Made by a program: the position numbers and the translations under genes. From positions 3,006,001-3,070,000 of the forward strand of contig NZ_CP045422.1 of the NCBI RefSeq assembly GCF_014926585.1: a DNA stretch of 64,000 nt, read 5' to 3'. This DNA is from Devosia beringensis. GTDB lineage: Bacteria > Pseudomonadota > Alphaproteobacteria > Rhizobiales > Devosiaceae. The notes under the pieces are model-generated. The model saw only the letters and a list, made by a program, of their open reading frames with translations. It did not search any database and was not told the origin of the DNA. Below are positions 29,891 to 41,468 of the stretch, in pieces; the first letter of the stretch is position 1, and the number at the start of each line of letters is the position of its first letter.

Positions 29891-31200
29891 TGACCGATGC
29901 CATGACCTCCCGGCTGCGCCCCGTGCAACCCGGCAAGACTTCGCTTGTGGCGGTGCTCGACATCGGCTCGACCAAGATCTGCTGCGTTATCGCCCGGCTG
30001 ATGCCGCGCCCCGAGGGCAAGGCCCTCAAGGGCCGCACGCACCAGGCGCAGGTGATCGGCTTTGGCTATGGCCCCTCGGCCGGGGTCAAGAGCGGCGTGG
30101 TCACCGATATCGAAAAGGCCGAGCAGTCGATCCGCGCGGTGGTGGGCATGGCCGAGCGCTCGGCGGGGCTCACCCTTGAATCGGTTATCGTCAATGTCAC
30201 GGCCGGACGGCTGGGCTCGGAAACCTTCTCGGCCGCGGTATCGCTGGACGGGCAGGAGGTCGAGGAAGCCGACATCCGCCGCGTGCTGCGGGCCGTCAAC
30301 GAGCGTTCGGTGCGGCCGGAGCGCTCGATCATCCATGCGTTGCCGATCGGTTACGCGATTGATGGCCAGAAGGGCATCCGCGATCCCAAGGGCATGGTGG
30401 GCGACAAGCTGGGCGTCGACGTCGCCGTGGTCAGCTCGGAAACCCTGGCCATGCGCAATCTCGAACTGGTGCTGCATCGCTGCCACCTGCAGATCGAAGC
30501 CCTGATAGCCACGCCCTATGCCTCGGGCCTCGCCACCCTGGTCGACGATGAATCCAAGCTGGGCGTGGCCTGCATCGATTTTGGCGGCGCGACGACCACC
30601 GTCTCGGTGTTCAATGAGGGCCACCTGGTCTATGCCGATGCCATTGCCATTGGCGGCCATCACCTGACGCTCGACATTGCCCGCCAGCTGTCGGTCAGCG
30701 TGGTGGATGCCGAACGTCTCAAGACCTTTTACGGCTCGGTGCTGCCCGGCCAGGCCGACGAGCGCGACATGATCCCGATCCAGCCGGTGGGCGCCAGCCA
30801 TGACGAGGCGCCGGGGCAGGTGGCTCGGTCGGTGCTGACCCGCATCATGCGGCCGCGCATCGAGGAAATCCTCACCGCCATCCGCGACCGCATGCAGGCC
30901 ACCGGCATGATGGATGTCTGCGGCCGCCGCTTCGTGCTGACCGGCGGCGCCAGCGAAATGACCGGGCTGACCGAAGTGGCCCGCCGAACCCTCGCGCGCA
31001 ATGTGCGCATGGGCCGGCCGATGGGCATTGCCGGCCTGCCCGAAATGGCCAAGGGCGCCGCCTTTGCCACGGTGGCCGGCATGCTGATCTATCCGCAGGT
31101 CTGCGCCAAGGAATATGCCGCGCCGCGCGGCAGCCACAAGCTGATCGGCAGCGACGGCTATCTCGCGCGCGTCGGCAACTGGCTGCGGTCGAGCTTCTAG
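29887..31200 (+). CDS. ftsA: Cell division protein FtsA
   Basis: 437 aa actin-like ATPase that anchors FtsZ filaments to the membrane. Phosphate-binding motifs are VAVLDIGSTKICCVI and VACIDFGGATTTVSVF, with the adenosine motif FVLTGGASEMTGL. The last residues, GNWLRSSF, form the amphipathic membrane-targeting helix. ftsZ does not follow directly: the next gene is on the opposite strand, and both stops are read from one CTAG. Confidence 0.96.
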   Translation: MMTDAMTSRLRPVQPGKTSLVAVLDIGSTKICCVIARLMPRPEGKALKGRTHQAQVIGFGYGPSAGVKSGVVTDIEKAEQSIRAVVGMAERSAGLTLESVIVNVTAGRLGSETFSAAVSLDGQEVEEADIRRVLRAVNERSVRPERSIIHALPIGYAIDGQKGIRDPKGMVGDKLGVDVAVVSSETLAMRNLELVLHRCHLQIEALIATPYASGLATLVDDESKLGVACIDFGGATTTVSVFNEGHLVYADAIAIGGHHLTLDIARQLSVSVVDAERLKTFYGSVLPGQADERDMIPIQPVGASHDEAPGQVARSVLTRIMRPRIEEILTAIRDRMQATGMMDVCGRRFVLTGGASEMTGLTEVARRTLARNVRMGRPMGIAGLPEMAKGAAFATVAGMLIYPQVCAKEYAAPRGSHKLIGSDGYLARVGNWLRSSF

Positions 31201-31832
31201 GCCCGCAGGTCGCGCAGGCCCCAGAGCAGCAGGGTGGCGCCGAGCGCGCCGAAGGCCAGGCCAAAGGCGGCCTCGATGATGCGCCAGAACCGGTCATAGG
31301 TGCGCAGGGCGATGGCCGTCGAGAACAGCAGACCATAGGCGCCATAGATGGTCATGGCCGAAAAGGCCACCAGCGGGCCGAAGGCCAATACCTGCCACTT
31401 TTCCAGCCCCGCCCCGAACAGGAAGGTGGCGACGGCCGACCACATCAGGGCGGCCTTGGGATTGGTCATCACCACCACGAAACCACGCCGCCAGGCCTGT
31501 GCGTCGGTGAGCGGCGCCTTGCTCGTGGACACCGTCAGGGCATTGCCGGCGGCAATGGCGCGCAGCGCCCGCCAGGCCACCAGCAGCAGATAGAGGCCAC
31601 CGGCAAATTTGAGCACAGTGAGCAGATGCGGAAAGGCCGCGAACAGCGATCCCAGCCCGAAGGAGACGGCCGCGGCCCAGACCAGGGTGCCGCAGCCAAT
31701 GCCCAGCACCGCCAGCAGGGCCGCACGCCGCCCCTGGCCCAGGGCGACGCTGGCCACGGCCATCATATTGGGCCCCGGCGAAGCCTGGGCGAGGGCAACG
31801 CCGATCCAGACGGCGAGAAAGGCGTGCAGCAT
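31197..31832 (-). CDS. LysE/RhtB-family amino-acid exporter
   Basis: 211 aa membrane protein with about six helices. The family signature QASPGPNMMAVASVALGQG is near the N-terminus and VVMTNPKAALMWSAV in the middle. It should export an amino acid or derivative; the substrate cannot be read from sequence. ATG 31832 was chosen because the family starts here. It is the first of three reverse-strand genes separating ftsA from ftsZ. Confidence 0.88.
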   Translation of the reverse strand: MLHAFLAVWIGVALAQASPGPNMMAVASVALGQGRRAALLAVLGIGCGTLVWAAAVSFGLGSLFAAFPHLLTVLKFAGGLYLLLVAWRALRAIAAGNALTVSTSKAPLTDAQAWRRGFVVVMTNPKAALMWSAVATFLFGAGLEKWQVLAFGPLVAFSAMTIYGAYGLLFSTAIALRTYDRFWRIIEAAFGLAFGALGATLLLWGLRDLRA

Positions 31833-31869
31833 TTGGGTGTTCCGGGATTGAGCAGGTCGGTGCAGGTGA

Positions 31870-32676
31870 TTACCAGATAATGGCATCCGGCCCCAGCGTT
31901 GCGGCCAGATGGCGGCGTGTGGCTGCTTCGAAGGCATCGGGCCAGTCGATCTGCAGCGTGGCTGCCAATTGCCGTGCGACGGGAAAGAATTCCCGTGCCA
32001 GGGCGGCCTGGGCGGCGATGAGCTGATCCCTGTCCGGCCCCGGATAGGGTAGGCCCGCGAGCATGGCCATTTGATGGGGCGGCAGCAGCCTGGTCAGGTG
32101 CAGCGCCCCGCCGGGGTCGGGGAGGGTCACATATTGCTGCAGCAGGTCGGTGAGCAGATTGCGCAGCAGGCCTGTGCCCCAGACGGCGCTGACATATTCG
32201 CCTCGTCCCAGCACCACTGGGGTGAGGCCGAGCACGCGGATGAACTCATTGATGATATAGCGGGTGGCCCTGGGGTCGGGTTGCCGGTCTGGCAGGCGGG
32301 GTAGCAGGGCATCGTAGATCCCATCCCGGTCGATCAGTGGCCTGACAAGGTCACGGGCCCGGCGGGCGCGGAAATTCTCGCTGTCCTGGATCGACAGGTC
32401 GATCCGCAGCCAGTCCTCGGTGATCGCATTGAGCACGATGCCTGCGCCATCGATCTGGTTCCAGAAGACGATCGGGGCGATGGCCTCAAGTGCCTGGCGC
32501 CAGTTGGCGGCCAGAGCGGCGTGGTCGTCGGGTGCCGCCACGGCCACCAGATCGACATCGCTCCATTCGTCCGCCGTGCCGCGGCCCAGACTACCAGCCA
32601 GAAACAAGCCTTGCAGGCCGGGGCACGCATCCATGCTACCGGTGATGGCCGTGATAAGGTTCTGCTGGTCCAACAT
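31870..32676 (-). CDS. Nucleotidyltransferase-domain protein
   Basis: 268 aa. The Pol-beta-type nucleotidyltransferase signature FLAGSLGRGTADEWSDVDLV carries the GS motif and the two metal-binding aspartates. Asp117-like in WLRIDLSIQD could be the third acid. The helical C-terminal half resembles that of aminoglycoside adenylyltransferases, but no antibiotic substrate can be claimed. ATG 32676 has GGGGAGG only two bases upstream, so the following TTG or an upstream codon could be the real start. Confidence 0.72.
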   Translation of the reverse strand: MLDQQNLITAITGSMDACPGLQGLFLAGSLGRGTADEWSDVDLVAVAAPDDHAALAANWRQALEAIAPIVFWNQIDGAGIVLNAITEDWLRIDLSIQDSENFRARRARDLVRPLIDRDGIYDALLPRLPDRQPDPRATRYIINEFIRVLGLTPVVLGRGEYVSAVWGTGLLRNLLTDLLQQYVTLPDPGGALHLTRLLPPHQMAMLAGLPYPGPDRDQLIAAQAALAREFFPVARQLAATLQIDWPDAFEAATRRHLAATLGPDAIIW

Positions 32677-32765
32677 GGCCTCCCCGCTCAATAATTCCGG
32701 GGTCACCAAACCACGTCCGATGGCCGGCGCCAAGCGCCGCAAGGCCGCTCGTCAGCGTTAAACCA

Positions 32766-33227
32766 TCAGCCGCCGGCATAGGCCTTTTCGAGGTCGGCGA
32801 CGATCAGCTTCTTCATCTTGAACATGGCTTCGGTGGCGCGTCTGGCGCCTGCCGGGTCGCTGCCGGCGACGGTGTCGTAGAGCGCGCGCGGCACGACCTG
32901 CCAGCTCAGGCCGAAGCGGTCCTTGCACCAGCCGCACATGCTCTCGGCGCCGCCGCCGTTAACGAAGGCGTGCCAGAAATAATCGACCTCTGCCTGGTCG
33001 GCGCAGTCGATGACGAAGCTGACGGCTTCGGTAAAGGGATAACGCGGGCCGCCATTGAGCAGCATGAAGCGGTGGCCGGCCAGTTCGAGCGTGGCCAGGG
33101 CGGAGGGGGTCTGCGCGTCCTGTCGCACCCGCGAGAGAATGCGCGCCTCCTTGAAGGTGGCGGTATAGAAATCAATGGCATCATCGATACGGTCGTCGAA
33201 CCACAGGCAGGGCATGATCTTGGTCAT
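32766..33227 (-). CDS. VOC-superfamily PhnB-like protein
   Basis: 153 aa with the glyoxalase/bleomycin-resistance fold. The pattern MTKIMPCLWFDDRIDDAIDF, then FMLLNGGPRYPFTEAVSFV and CGWCKDRFGLSWQVVP, is the PhnB/YhdN-like group, often annotated '3-demethylubiquinone-9 3-methyltransferase' without evidence. Enzymatic role unknown. ATG 33227 follows GGAGAG. It is divergent from ftsZ, and the shared 243-bp gap carries both promoters. Confidence 0.85.
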   Translation of the reverse strand: MTKIMPCLWFDDRIDDAIDFYTATFKEARILSRVRQDAQTPSALATLELAGHRFMLLNGGPRYPFTEAVSFVIDCADQAEVDYFWHAFVNGGGAESMCGWCKDRFGLSWQVVPRALYDTVAGSDPAGARRATEAMFKMKKLIVADLEKAYAGG

Positions 33228-33470
33228 GGTCACTCTCCGTGCTGGTGCCAGGCGGTGTGCCGGCACAAAGCTGCTGACTCGACGCTCGGGCGGGCGGCGT
33301 TTCGACGCGGCAGGGGCGGCAGCCGGGCCGGTATGGTTAACGCTCGCTCAATTGGTAACCGATCAGAGTCGCATTTTGCGATCACGTTAACACTGGTGAG
33401 ACAATTGTTAGGGGCCGGTTAACGTTTGGGAGGGTAAATCTTTACCAACACCGCCACTATGAGGCCCTTC
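33228..33470 (+). promoter_or_regulatory. ftsZ promoter region with CtrA-like and GANTC sites
   Basis: ftsZ is detached from ftsA and must use a promoter here. Two near-consensus CtrA sites (TTAA-N7-TTAA) are visible: TTAA-N7-TCAA at 33338-33352 and TTAG-N7-TTAA at 33408-33422. Two GANTC sites for CcrM methylation lie at 33276-33280 and 33366-33370. CtrA and CcrM/GcrA control ftsZ in Caulobacter. Their action here is inference from these sites. Confidence 0.55.
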
Positions 33471-35174
33471 ATGACCATCAACCTCACCATCCCGGATATC
33501 CAGGAGTTGAAGCCCCGCATCACCGTCTTCGGATGTGGTGGCGCCGGCGGCAACGCCGTCAACAACATGATCGAATCCGGTCTTGATGGCGTTGACTTCG
33601 TCGTCGCCAATACCGATGCGCAGGCCTTGTCCCTGTCCAAGGCACCCCGCATCATCCAGCTGGGCGTCGGCATTACCGAAGGCCTGGGCGCCGGATCGCA
33701 CCCCGAAGTGGGCCGCGCCGCAGCCGAAGAGAGCTGGGACGAGATCAATGATCACCTCAGCGGTTCGCACATGGTGTTCATCACCGCGGGCATGGGCGGC
33801 GGTACCGGTACCGGTGCAGCCCCCGTCGTGGCCCGTGCGGCGCGCGAGCAGGGGATCCTGACCGTCGGCGTCGTCACCAAGCCGTTCAACTTTGAAGGCA
33901 ATCGCCGTGCCCGCCTTGCCGAAGACGGCATTGACGAGCTGCATCGCCATGTCGATACGCTGATCGTCATCCCCAACCAGAACCTGTTCCGGGTTGCCAA
34001 CGAGAAGACCACCTTTGCCGACGCTTTCGCGATGGCCGACCAGGTGCTGTTCTCCGGCGTCGCCTGCATTACCGATCTGATGGTCAAGGAAGGCCTCATC
34101 AACCTCGACTTCGCCGACGTGCGCGCCGTGATGCGCGGCATGGGCAAGGCGATGATGGGTACCGGCGAAGCATCGGGCGAAGATCGTGCCCGCCACGCTG
34201 CCGAAGCCGCCATTGCCAACCCGCTGCTCGACGACGTGTCGATGCACGGCGCCCGCGGCCTGCTGATCTCGATCACCGGCGGCCCCGACCTGACCCTCTA
34301 TGAAGTCGACGAAGCCGCCAGCCGCATCCGCGAAGAAGTCGATGTGGATTGCAATATCATCCTTGGCGCGACCTATGATCCGAGCCTGACGGGCACGCTG
34401 CGCGTGTCGGTGGTGGCCACGGGTACCGATGCCACCATGGTGCAGGCGCTCGAGCCGGCCAAGCCGCATGCCTCGCGCACCCCGCTCGAAGTGCGTCGCC
34501 ACGTGCCGGTTGAACCCAGCCGCGCCTCGATCGAGCGCGCTGCCGTGTCCTCGCCTGCCCCGGTCGCCGCACCGGCCGAAAGCCATGCCCATATCGAACA
34601 CCAGGTCGAGGCCGCCGTGGCCGAGGCTTTCGCCTTTGCCGCCTCGCGTCCCCAGGCCGCCGCCCCGTCGATGGCCGACGAGGATGATGGCGTGATGGTC
34701 GAGCCCTATATCCCCGCCGCGGCTCCTGCCCATCAGGATGACGACGAGCCGATGATGGGCGACGACTCACCTGTGCCGAGTGCCTATGTGCCCTCCCATG
34801 CCGTTCGCCCCGAGGGTCAGCGCCGCATGCCGCGCACTGAAGAGCTGCCAGTTGTTGCACGGCGGACACAGGAACCGGCGGATCGTGTCGATGCCGAGCC
34901 GCGCAATGCGCGTGCCTTGTTCAAGCGTCTGGCCTCCAATGTGGGACTCAATCTGGGCCAGCCACAGCCGGCCGAGAAGGAAGTCCCCAATTTCTCCGCT
35001 GCCGATGATGCCGCTGCCCGCAGCGCCATTGAGGCAGGTGGCGCAAGGACTTCGCGGGTTGCCGCGCCGACCGAGGGTGCCCATGGCACGCTTGATGGGC
35101 ATGGCCGCCAGAACGCCGCCGCCCCCCAGAAGGAAAGCCTCGAGATCCCCGCCTTCCTGCGCAAGCACGGTTAG
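33471..35174 (+). CDS. ftsZ: Cell division GTPase FtsZ
   Basis: 567 aa tubulin homologue that forms the Z-ring. The GTP-binding T4 loop is [16 protein letters not shown]; the N-domain opens with [14 protein letters not shown]. Residues 320-545 form a long Ala/Pro-rich variable linker typical of Alphaproteobacteria. The conserved C-terminal peptide [10 protein letters not shown], which binds FtsA and other partners, ends the protein. ATG 33471 was chosen over ATG 33459 because GAGG (33461-33464) lies six bases upstream. A terminator follows, so ftsZ is a single-gene unit. Confidence 0.97.
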   Translation: MTINLTIPDIQELKPRITVFGCGGAGGNAVNNMIESGLDGVDFVVANTDAQALSLSKAPRIIQLGVGITEGLGAGSHPEVGRAAAEESWDEINDHLSGSHMVFITAGMGGGTGTGAAPVVARAAREQGILTVGVVTKPFNFEGNRRARLAEDGIDELHRHVDTLIVIPNQNLFRVANEKTTFADAFAMADQVLFSGVACITDLMVKEGLINLDFADVRAVMRGMGKAMMGTGEASGEDRARHAAEAAIANPLLDDVSMHGARGLLISITGGPDLTLYEVDEAASRIREEVDVDCNIILGATYDPSLTGTLRVSVVATGTDATMVQALEPAKPHASRTPLEVRRHVPVEPSRASIERAAVSSPAPVAAPAESHAHIEHQVEAAVAEAFAFAASRPQAAAPSMADEDDGVMVEPYIPAAAPAHQDDDEPMMGDDSPVPSAYVPSHAVRPEGQRRMPRTEELPVVARRTQEPADRVDAEPRNARALFKRLASNVGLNLGQPQPAEKEVPNFSAADDAAARSAIEAGGARTSRVAAPTEGAHGTLDGHGRQNAAAPQKESLEIPAFLRKHG

Positions 35175-35205
35175 TCAAGCAGGTTGGTCTGCGCAAACAT
35201 TGCTC

Positions 35206-35233
35206 GGTGCGGCTTCCGCACCGGGTTTTTTTT
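35206..35233 (+). terminator. Rho-independent terminator after ftsZ
   Basis: GGTGCGG-CTT-CCGCACC (35206-35222) followed by GGG and eight T residues. Confidence 0.93.
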
Positions 35234-35284
35234 GGCTAGTACAGGCTTTGGGCGAACCGGGCATGGGGTCGGAGTATTTCGAGT

Positions 35285-36241
35285 ATGCAAAAACTGAGCA
35301 CGCGCCAGCGGACCCTCGCGGCTGCGATCGACTTTTCTGGCTATGGCGTGCATAGCGGTCTTCCCGTCAATCTGACCATCAGCCCTGCGCCGGTCGATAG
35401 CGGTTACCTGATCTGCCGGAAGCTTGAGAGCGGGATCACCACGGTGCCCGTGCATGTGCATTTTTCCCGCGTCAGTCGCACGACCCTGTGCACCACACTC
35501 GATCTGGGCGACAGCGTCAGCATCGCCACCATCGAACATGTGACCTCGGCCCTCAGCGGCATGGGCGTCGACAATGCCCTGATCACCATCGAGGGCAGCG
35601 AATGCCCGATCCTGGACGGCAGTGCGCGGCCCTTCGCCGATGCGATCCTGCGCGTCGGCATGGAAATCCAGCCCGGCCAGCGCAAGCTGCTCAAGATCAT
35701 GCGCGCCGTGACGGTGCGCAACAATGACGCCTTTGCCGCGCTCGAGCCCTATAATGGCCGCTCGCTCGATCTCGAAATAGACTTCGACAGCAAGGTCATC
35801 GGCCGCCAGCGCATGATCTTCGACTGGACGCCGCGCCGCTATTACGACGACGTGTCGCGCGCCCGCACCTTCGGCTTTGCCCGCGATGCCAAGATCCTGC
35901 GCCAGGCCGGCTATGCGCTGGGCTCGAGCCTGGACAATTCCATCACCGTGCAGGATGACCGCATCCTCAATCCGGGCGGGCTACGCTACGAGGACGAGTT
36001 CGTCCGCCACAAGCTGCTCGACGCCATTGGCGATCTATCCCTCGGTGGTCTGCCGATCTGGGGGCGCTTCCGCTCCTACAAGGGCGGGCACGCGCTCAAC
36101 GCGCATGTGCTGGCGGGGCTCTTCTCCAGCGAAGCCAATTACGAGATCGTCAACGCCGAGGATCTGCCGCTCGAATACCAGGCATTCGACGAGCAGCCGG
36201 AAGGACTTGCGGTCAATCACTATCTGCGTTCGGTGCGCTAG
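35285..36241 (+). CDS. lpxC: UDP-3-O-acyl-N-acetylglucosamine deacetylase
   Basis: 318 aa zinc enzyme, committed step of lipid A synthesis. Zinc ligands are His85 (with catalytic Glu84, in IEHVTSAL), His242 and Asp246 in FVRHKLLDAIGD. The catalytic His269 is in YKGGHALNAHVL. Length is normal. It lies between terminators with about 50 bp upstream for a promoter. lpxC next to ftsZ is a common arrangement linking division and outer-membrane synthesis. Confidence 0.96.
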   Translation: MQKLSTRQRTLAAAIDFSGYGVHSGLPVNLTISPAPVDSGYLICRKLESGITTVPVHVHFSRVSRTTLCTTLDLGDSVSIATIEHVTSALSGMGVDNALITIEGSECPILDGSARPFADAILRVGMEIQPGQRKLLKIMRAVTVRNNDAFAALEPYNGRSLDLEIDFDSKVIGRQRMIFDWTPRRYYDDVSRARTFGFARDAKILRQAGYALGSSLDNSITVQDDRILNPGGLRYEDEFVRHKLLDAIGDLSLGGLPIWGRFRSYKGGHALNAHVLAGLFSSEANYEIVNAEDLPLEYQAFDEQPEGLAVNHYLRSVR

Positions 36242-36336
36242 ACGCATCGGCGGGGCATGGCGCGCGCCACAGTTTTGATCTATTTGCTGATTAGGCCGCA
36301 GCCTATGCGGTTTTCGTATGAAAGACGGGGCAGTTC

Positions 36337-37173
36337 GTGACAGTTGATGTTTTTGGTGCTTACACCAGCCGGGCCGCCCGGTTCCTGACGATCGCCCTGG
36401 TTGCCGCCGTGCTGGCCGGGTGCTCGCTGTTCGGGCCCAGCAAGGTCAAGGACGAGCCGATCATTCCATCGGCAACGCTTTACCAGCAGGCACTCGACGA
36501 TATCGACCGGCAGTATTTCAAGTCGGCCATCGAGTCGCTGCAAAAGCTTGACCGCCAGCATCCGCGCGATCCGATCGTGGAAAAATCCAAGCTGATGCAG
36601 GTCTTTGCCAATTATCGCGCCAATGAGCTCGATGAGGCGATCCTGGCCGCCGACCGCTTTCTGGCGATCTATCCCAATGGCAAGGACGCGCCCTATGTCA
36701 TGTATCTCAAGGCAAATTCCTATTTTGCCCAGATCAAGGACATTACGCGCGACCAGCAGCTGTCGGTGGATGCCATCGAGACCTATCAGTTGCTGATCTC
36801 GAACTATCCCAAGTCCGAATATGCCGAAGACGCCAAGGAAAAGCTGCTGGTTGCCTATGATCAGCTGGCCGGCAAGGAAATGTCGGTGGGCCGCTACTAT
36901 CTGGGCAATGGCCAGACCACGGCCGCCATCAACCGCTTCCGCGTCGTGGTGGAAACCTGGCAGACCTCGACTCATGTCGAAGAGGCGCTGTATCGCCTGA
37001 CCGAGGGCTATCTGACGCTGGGCCTCACCAATGAAGCCATGACTGCCGCTGCCGTGCTGGGCCACAACTATCCCAATAGCAGCTGGTACAAGGAAGCTTT
37101 CGACCTGCTGGGCAAGCAGGGGCTGGCGCCCGTCGTCAACAGTGGCAGCTGGCTGGCCGGTCTGCGCAACTAA
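36337..37173 (+). CDS. bamD: BamD outer-membrane assembly lipoprotein
   Basis: 278 aa. A signal peptide ends in the lipobox VLAGCSLFG (Cys at about 29), placing it in the outer-membrane inner leaflet. Tetratricopeptide repeats follow (LYQQALDDIDRQYFKSAIES, DEAILAADRFLAIYPNG, ALYRLTEGYLTLGL). BamD is the essential lipoprotein of the BAM beta-barrel insertion complex. The start is GTG at 36337 with a short GGGG element upstream. The lpxC-bamD-recN order is typical in Rhizobiales. Confidence 0.94.
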   Translation: MTVDVFGAYTSRAARFLTIALVAAVLAGCSLFGPSKVKDEPIIPSATLYQQALDDIDRQYFKSAIESLQKLDRQHPRDPIVEKSKLMQVFANYRANELDEAILAADRFLAIYPNGKDAPYVMYLKANSYFAQIKDITRDQQLSVDAIETYQLLISNYPKSEYAEDAKEKLLVAYDQLAGKEMSVGRYYLGNGQTTAAINRFRVVVETWQTSTHVEEALYRLTEGYLTLGLTNEAMTAAAVLGHNYPNSSWYKEAFDLLGKQGLAPVVNSGSWLAGLRN

Positions 37174-37202
37174 GCGCTGCAAGATTTTGTTGCTAGTTTG
37201 TT

Positions 37203-37233
37203 CCGGGGCGCTATGATGCGCCCCGGTTCGTTT
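37203..37233 (+). terminator. Terminator hairpin after bamD
   Basis: The perfect 9-bp stem CCGGGGCGC/GCGCCCCGG (37203-37211 with 37218-37226) is followed by TTCGTTTG, a broken T-tract. Confidence 0.7.
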
Positions 37234-37393
37234 GTGCAGGGCGGCGAACCACGGCAGAGTCGGGGCCGCTGGCACCGACCCGTTCCTGTGTGAAAGCGGC
37301 ATTGAGGCTTTCGCAGGACCGCCGCCGGGATGATAACCTGCGCGATGAATGGGCTGGCTGCGTGCCCGCCCGCAATCTGGGATGACACCGCGC

Positions 37394-39064
37394 ATGCTGA
37401 ACGCGCTCTCGGTTCGCAACATCGTCCTGATCGACCAGCTCGACCTGGCGCTCGATGGCGGCATGACCGTCCTTACCGGCGAGACCGGTGCCGGCAAATC
37501 CATCCTGCTTGATGCGCTGACGCTGGCTCTGGGCGGGCGCGGCGACGCCTCGCTGGTGCGCAGCGGCCAGGAAAGCGGGCAGGTTGTCGCCGTGCTGCAG
37601 CTGGCCGCTGACCATCCGGCGCGCGCGGCTTTGCGCGACAATGCCATTCCCGACGACGAAGACATCATCCTGCGCCGGGTGCAGTTTGCCGATGGCCGTA
37701 CCCGCGCCTTCATCAATGACCAGCCGGTCTCGGCGGCGCTGCTGGCGCGCGTCGGCAGCCAGATCGTGGAAATCCATGGCCAGCATGACGACCGCGCGCT
37801 GGTCGATGCGGCCACCCATCGCACGGCGCTCGATGCATTTGGCGAGCTCGAGGGCAATGTGGTGCGGCTGCGCGACGCCTGGGCGGCGCTGAGCGACGCG
37901 CAGGAGGCCGTGGCCGCACAGAAGGCCCTGGTGGCTGCCGCACTGGCCGCCGAGGACTATGCCCGCCACACAGTGGAGGAGATCGGCAAGCTCAAGCCGC
38001 AGCCGGGCGAAGAGGATGAGCTGGCGCAACGGCGCACGCATCTGCAGCAGGTAGAGCGCTCGGCCTCCGATCTCGGGGAAATCGACGAGATGCTCAATGG
38101 CCCGGCCGCGCCGGCGCCGGCTCTGGCCAGCCTGATGCGGCGGCTGATGCGCAAGATTGATGGCGGCTCGACATTGTTCCAGCCGATCGTCGACAGCATC
38201 GATGCCGCGCTGGTGAGCCTGGACCATACCAGTGACGCGCTCGAAGCGCTCAAGCGCGAGATGGCCTATGACCCGGCCGAACTCGAAAATGTCGAGGAAC
38301 GGCTGTTCGCGTTAAGGGCGCTGGCCCGCAAGCACCAGACCAGCTGCGACGGGCTGATCGAGGTGCTGGAAAAATATACCGCCGACCTCGAGACGCTGCA
38401 GAGCGGGGAGACAAGGCTGGTGGCGCTCGAAGCGGCCGAGGCCCAGGCGCTCGCGGCCTATCGCAAGCTGGCCGAAACGCTGAGCGCCGGCCGCGCCAAG
38501 GCCGCCAAGGCTTTGGGCAAGGCCGTGGGCGCCGAACTGCCCGAGCTCAAGCTGGGCTCAGCCAAATTCATCGTCGATCACCAGGTCGATACCAGTCGGC
38601 TCGCCGCCTCGGGCTATGACCAGATCGCCTTTCACGTGCAGACCAATCCGGGCACGGCCGCCGGCCCGCTGCTCAAGGTGGCCTCGGGCGGCGAGCTCAG
38701 CCGGTTCCTCTTGGCGCTCAAAGTGGTGCTGGCCGACCGCGGCTCGGCGCCGGTGCTGATCTTTGACGAAATCGACACCGGTGTGGGTGGCGCGGTGGCC
38801 GATGCCATCGGCCGGCGCCTGGCGCGACTGGCCGGCAAGGTGCAGGTGCTGGCCGTCACCCATGCGCCGCAGGTTGCCGCCCGGGCGCAGCGCCACCTGC
38901 TGATCGAAAAGCAGATGGTCAAGGAGGGCGCCTTCATGCGCACGCATGTCAAACCCTTGGACAGCGCCGCCCGCCAGGAAGAGGTGGCCCGCATGCTGGC
39001 CGGCGCCCAGGTGACGGACGAGGCGCGCGCGGCGGCGAGCAAGCTGCTGAGCGAAGTGGGGTAG
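37394..39064 (+). CDS. recN: DNA repair protein RecN
   Basis: 556 aa SMC-like ATPase involved in double-strand-break repair. Walker A GETGAGKS is at residues 29-36. Coiled-coil arms occupy about 160-360. The signature motif SGGELSRFLLALKVVLA and Walker B LIFDEIDTGVGG are near the C-terminus. ATG 37394 begins the conserved LNALSVRNIVLID start; ATG 37382 is an in-frame alternative. The alphaproteobacterial LexA box (GTTC-N7-GTTC) is not seen upstream. Confidence 0.95.
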   Translation: MLNALSVRNIVLIDQLDLALDGGMTVLTGETGAGKSILLDALTLALGGRGDASLVRSGQESGQVVAVLQLAADHPARAALRDNAIPDDEDIILRRVQFADGRTRAFINDQPVSAALLARVGSQIVEIHGQHDDRALVDAATHRTALDAFGELEGNVVRLRDAWAALSDAQEAVAAQKALVAAALAAEDYARHTVEEIGKLKPQPGEEDELAQRRTHLQQVERSASDLGEIDEMLNGPAAPAPALASLMRRLMRKIDGGSTLFQPIVDSIDAALVSLDHTSDALEALKREMAYDPAELENVEERLFALRALARKHQTSCDGLIEVLEKYTADLETLQSGETRLVALEAAEAQALAAYRKLAETLSAGRAKAAKALGKAVGAELPELKLGSAKFIVDHQVDTSRLAASGYDQIAFHVQTNPGTAAGPLLKVASGGELSRFLLALKVVLADRGSAPVLIFDEIDTGVGGAVADAIGRRLARLAGKVQVLAVTHAPQVAARAQRHLLIEKQMVKEGAFMRTHVKPLDSAARQEEVARMLAGAQVTDEARAAASKLLSEVG

Positions 39065-39071
39065 AGCCCCA

Positions 39072-39186
39072 ATACCCCCACCCAACCTCCCCCTGAGGGG
39101 GAGGAGCGGATCGGGGTTCAGGCGGGATGGTGCCCTATCCACAGTCCGGATTCCTCCCCCTTCAGGGGGAGGCGAGGTGGGGGTAT
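39072..39186. repeat. 115-bp palindromic intergenic repeat, uninterrupted copy
   Basis: The outer arms ATACCCCCACC (39072-39082) and GGTGGGGGTAT (39176-39186) are exact inverted repeats. Inside lie two REP-like palindromes: a 9-bp-arm one centred on G at 39095 (39086-39104), and a similar one with a TC centre at 39153-39172. A second copy of this element, split by an insertion sequence, is at 43976-45237. It sits between recN and ligA with no coding capacity. Confidence 0.88.
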
Positions 39187-39200
39187 GCTCCTTAAACTGA

Positions 39201-41447
<2,247 letters not shown>

Positions 41448-41468
41448 GCGCATCAGCAGGAGAGCGGC

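Noticed and set aside
31870-32676. Antibiotic (aminoglycoside) resistance gene
   Set aside because: Only the generic nucleotidyltransferase signature is clear; the rest does not allow assignment to a known aminoglycoside-modifying enzyme.
37174-37393. SOS (LexA) box before recN
   Set aside because: No GTTC-N7-GTTC or GAAC-N7-GAAC is present; the GTTC copies seen are part of the bamD terminator or at wrong spacing.
39060-39190. Palindromic C/G tracts between recN and ligA read as a terminator or CRISPR-like repeat
   Set aside because: There is no T-run after the stems and no regular repeat-spacer array; the second, IS-split copy shows it is a dispersed intergenic repeat. No CRISPR array was found in the window.
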